A stretch of DNA of 64,000 nucleotides. It comes from Helicobacter fennelliae. Its GTDB lineage: Bacteria; Campylobacterota; Campylobacteria; Campylobacterales; Helicobacteraceae. The position numbers were made by a program, and so were the translations under genes. Shown one piece after another: positions 62,979 to 64,000 of this stretch. Location of the stretch: assembly GCF_900451005.1 (NCBI RefSeq), contig NZ_UGIB01000001.1, positions 1,240,001-1,304,000 on the forward strand, given 5' to 3'. Each line of letters opens with the position of its first letter. Within the stretch, counting starts at the first letter, position 1. Under the pieces are notes generated by a model. That model saw only the letters and a list, made by a program, of their open reading frames with translations, searched no databases and was not told the origin of the DNA.

Positions 62979-64000
62979 CTGTGCTCCTTGAGTTATTTTC
63001 TTTATTTTGTGACTTGCTGTCGTGATTTATCTGGTGGCAAAACTCTTTATTAAAAATTGCTTTGATTTCAGGTATATAGGCTTTTATGCCTTTTTCGAGG
63101 CTAAATTGTGGTTTGTAGCCCAAATCACTTTGCGTAGAGGCAATATCAGCTTCTGTGTGCGTTTGAAAAAATTGATATGGATTTTTGATATATGAGACTT
63201 CAAAATCCCCAAGCTCTTGTTTGAGGATTGATACAATGTCATTATAGCTTCGCGACAAGCCATAGCCGACATTGTAGATTCCGCCTTTTGTAGCTTGCAT
63301 AGCAGCGACATTTGCAGCCACGACATCATCGATATAGACAAAATCCCTTTTTTGCTCGCCAAATTCAAACAACTTAATATGCTTATCTTTGAGGGCTTGA
63401 AGTCCTAATTGCAAAATCATCGAGGCGGTTTTGCCTTTGTAAAACTCTCTTTGCCCATATACATTAAAATACCGCAAGCCAACGATTGGCAGATTTTCAT
63501 TGCTCTCTAAAATCTTACGCACACTCATATCCATAGCAAGCTTTGAGAATCCATAAATATTCTCCGGCTCTTCCCCAAAACCTACTTTATTTGGTGCTTG
63601 CGTATTGCCATAAGTGCCAGCAGATGAGGCATAAATCATTCTGGCATTTTTTTTGAGCGTGATATGCAAAAGCTCCAAAAACGCGTGGTGGTTGGTTTGG
63701 ATCATTAGTTTTTGGTTTGTTGCTGTTGTGTCAGAAATCGCTGCTTGATGAAAGACATAATCAAAATGTATATTTTCTAGCACCTCCAAGCCATCATTTA
63801 TATCAAGTGCCAAAATATCGCCCTTAAAGCCGATAAGATTTTTGAAATGCCCTAGAGATGTGGGGTTTCCACTTGGAAAGTGTGTGCCATCTCGAAATTT
63901 ATCAAGCACGATTACATGTGTGTTTTTGTGGTTGTTTTGAAAGTAAAACGCAAGTGAGCTTCCGATAAATCCAGCACCACCTGTGATGAGAATTGTTTTT
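62971..64000 (-). CDS. hldD: ADP-glyceromanno-heptose 6-epimerase, partial (5' end beyond right edge)
   Basis: HldD epimerises ADP-D-glycero- to ADP-L-glycero-manno-heptose with NADP. The reading frame is open through 64000. Its left-most visible residues are TILITGGAGFIGSSLAFYF, the Rossmann motif, so only the start codon and perhaps one residue are missing. The catalytic segment YGFSKLAMD (Y-x3-K) and YFNVYGQREFYKG are present. The C-terminal 20 residues are Asn/Ser/Lys-rich. It is the first gene of hldD-hldE-gmhA. Confidence 0.95.
   Translation of the reverse strand, partial: KTILITGGAGFIGSSLAFYFQNNHKNTHVIVLDKFRDGTHFPSGNPTSLGHFKNLIGFKGDILALDINDGLEVLENIHFDYVFHQAAISDTTATNQKLMIQTNHHAFLELLHITLKKNARMIYASSAGTYGNTQAPNKVGFGEEPENIYGFSKLAMDMSVRKILESNENLPIVGLRYFNVYGQREFYKGKTASMILQLGLQALKDKHIKLFEFGEQKRDFVYIDDVVAANVAAMQATKGGIYNVGYGLSRSYNDIVSILKQELGDFEVSYIKNPYQFFQTHTEADIASTQSDLGYKPQFSLEKGIKAYIPEIKAIFNKEFCHQINHDSKSQNKENNSRSTDV

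Overview
The window is chromosomal DNA from an epsilonproteobacterium of the genus Helicobacter, probably an enterohepatic rather than a gastric species. Four things support this. Gene neighbourhoods match the known Helicobacter order: hypA / coiled-coil gene / lpxB / greA / dut / YfgM-like / lipoprotein / coaX; bamA-mqnC-M16-gatB; flgI-rod protein-flgS; fliF-fliG-fliH-dxs; hldD-hldE-gmhA. Both futalosine-pathway menaquinone genes seen (mqnC, mqnD) fit the group. The DNA is AT-rich, and it carries poly-G contingency tracts. I see no rRNA, CRISPR array, transposase, prophage or replication origin, and I do not assign a species.

Layout. 1-477 is the start of atpB (runs off the left edge). 615-1532 is a methyltransferase with an in-frame G10 tract. 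1886-6488 is a five-gene minus-strand unit: a nitrate/sulfonate-type ABC importer followed by an OsmC-like and an acyl-CoA-dehydrogenase-like protein. It has a pair of operator-like palindromes upstream and strong hairpins between its parts. 6796-7899 holds mqnD, tRNA-fMet and tRNA-Gln. 8041-11839 holds ribBA and acnB. 12199-13666 is a TupA-type ATP-grasp gene split by a G11 tract. 13906-17078 holds a glutathionylspermidine-synthase-like protein, a double DUF305 protein and two small envelope proteins. 17127-23538 is bamA-mqnC-M16-gatB and 23848-26977 is pgsA-rseP-xseA. 27787-36845 is a plus-strand run: SIMPL-like protein, hisC, fliF, fliG, fliH, dxs, a Cys-cluster protein and a TPR protein. 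A tRNA-Pro and ispG follow. 38678-45019 is hypA through hisG. 45351-48575 holds a solute-binding lipoprotein and a TonB-dependent receptor split by a G10 tract. 49256-50052 is a Panacea-domain gene overlapped by a small orphan gene (candidate toxin-antitoxin). 51044-54836 is flgI, a rod-binding protein, flgS and an exported ATP-dependent DNA ligase. 54961-60817 holds rpmB, hemL, an AtpZ-like protein, a GT9 glycosyltransferase, ilvD and a lipoprotein. 60998-64000 is gmhA, hldE and a partial hldD, the core-heptose pathway.

Three sequence phenomena cut across the genes. (1) The heptamer AGAATCT and its complement AGATTCT are extremely frequent, both between genes and inside them. Inside genes they build Asp-Ser / Glu-Ser-rich linkers that interrupt otherwise conserved enzymes (methyltransferase, acyl-CoA-dehydrogenase-like, ATP-grasp, RseP PDZ domain, DNA ligase) or extend their N-termini (IspG, AtpZ-like). 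(2) Intergenic spaces carry a family of small hairpins of fixed architecture whose inner stems differ in sequence but still pair, and one pair of copies shows a compensatory change in the outer stem. (3) Three G tracts of 10-11 sit in surface or glycan-type genes. Two are one base out of frame as sequenced, which predicts a phase-OFF state.

The best candidates for something undescribed are the heptamer/linker system with its linked G tracts, the covarying hairpin family, and the Panacea-associated small gene.
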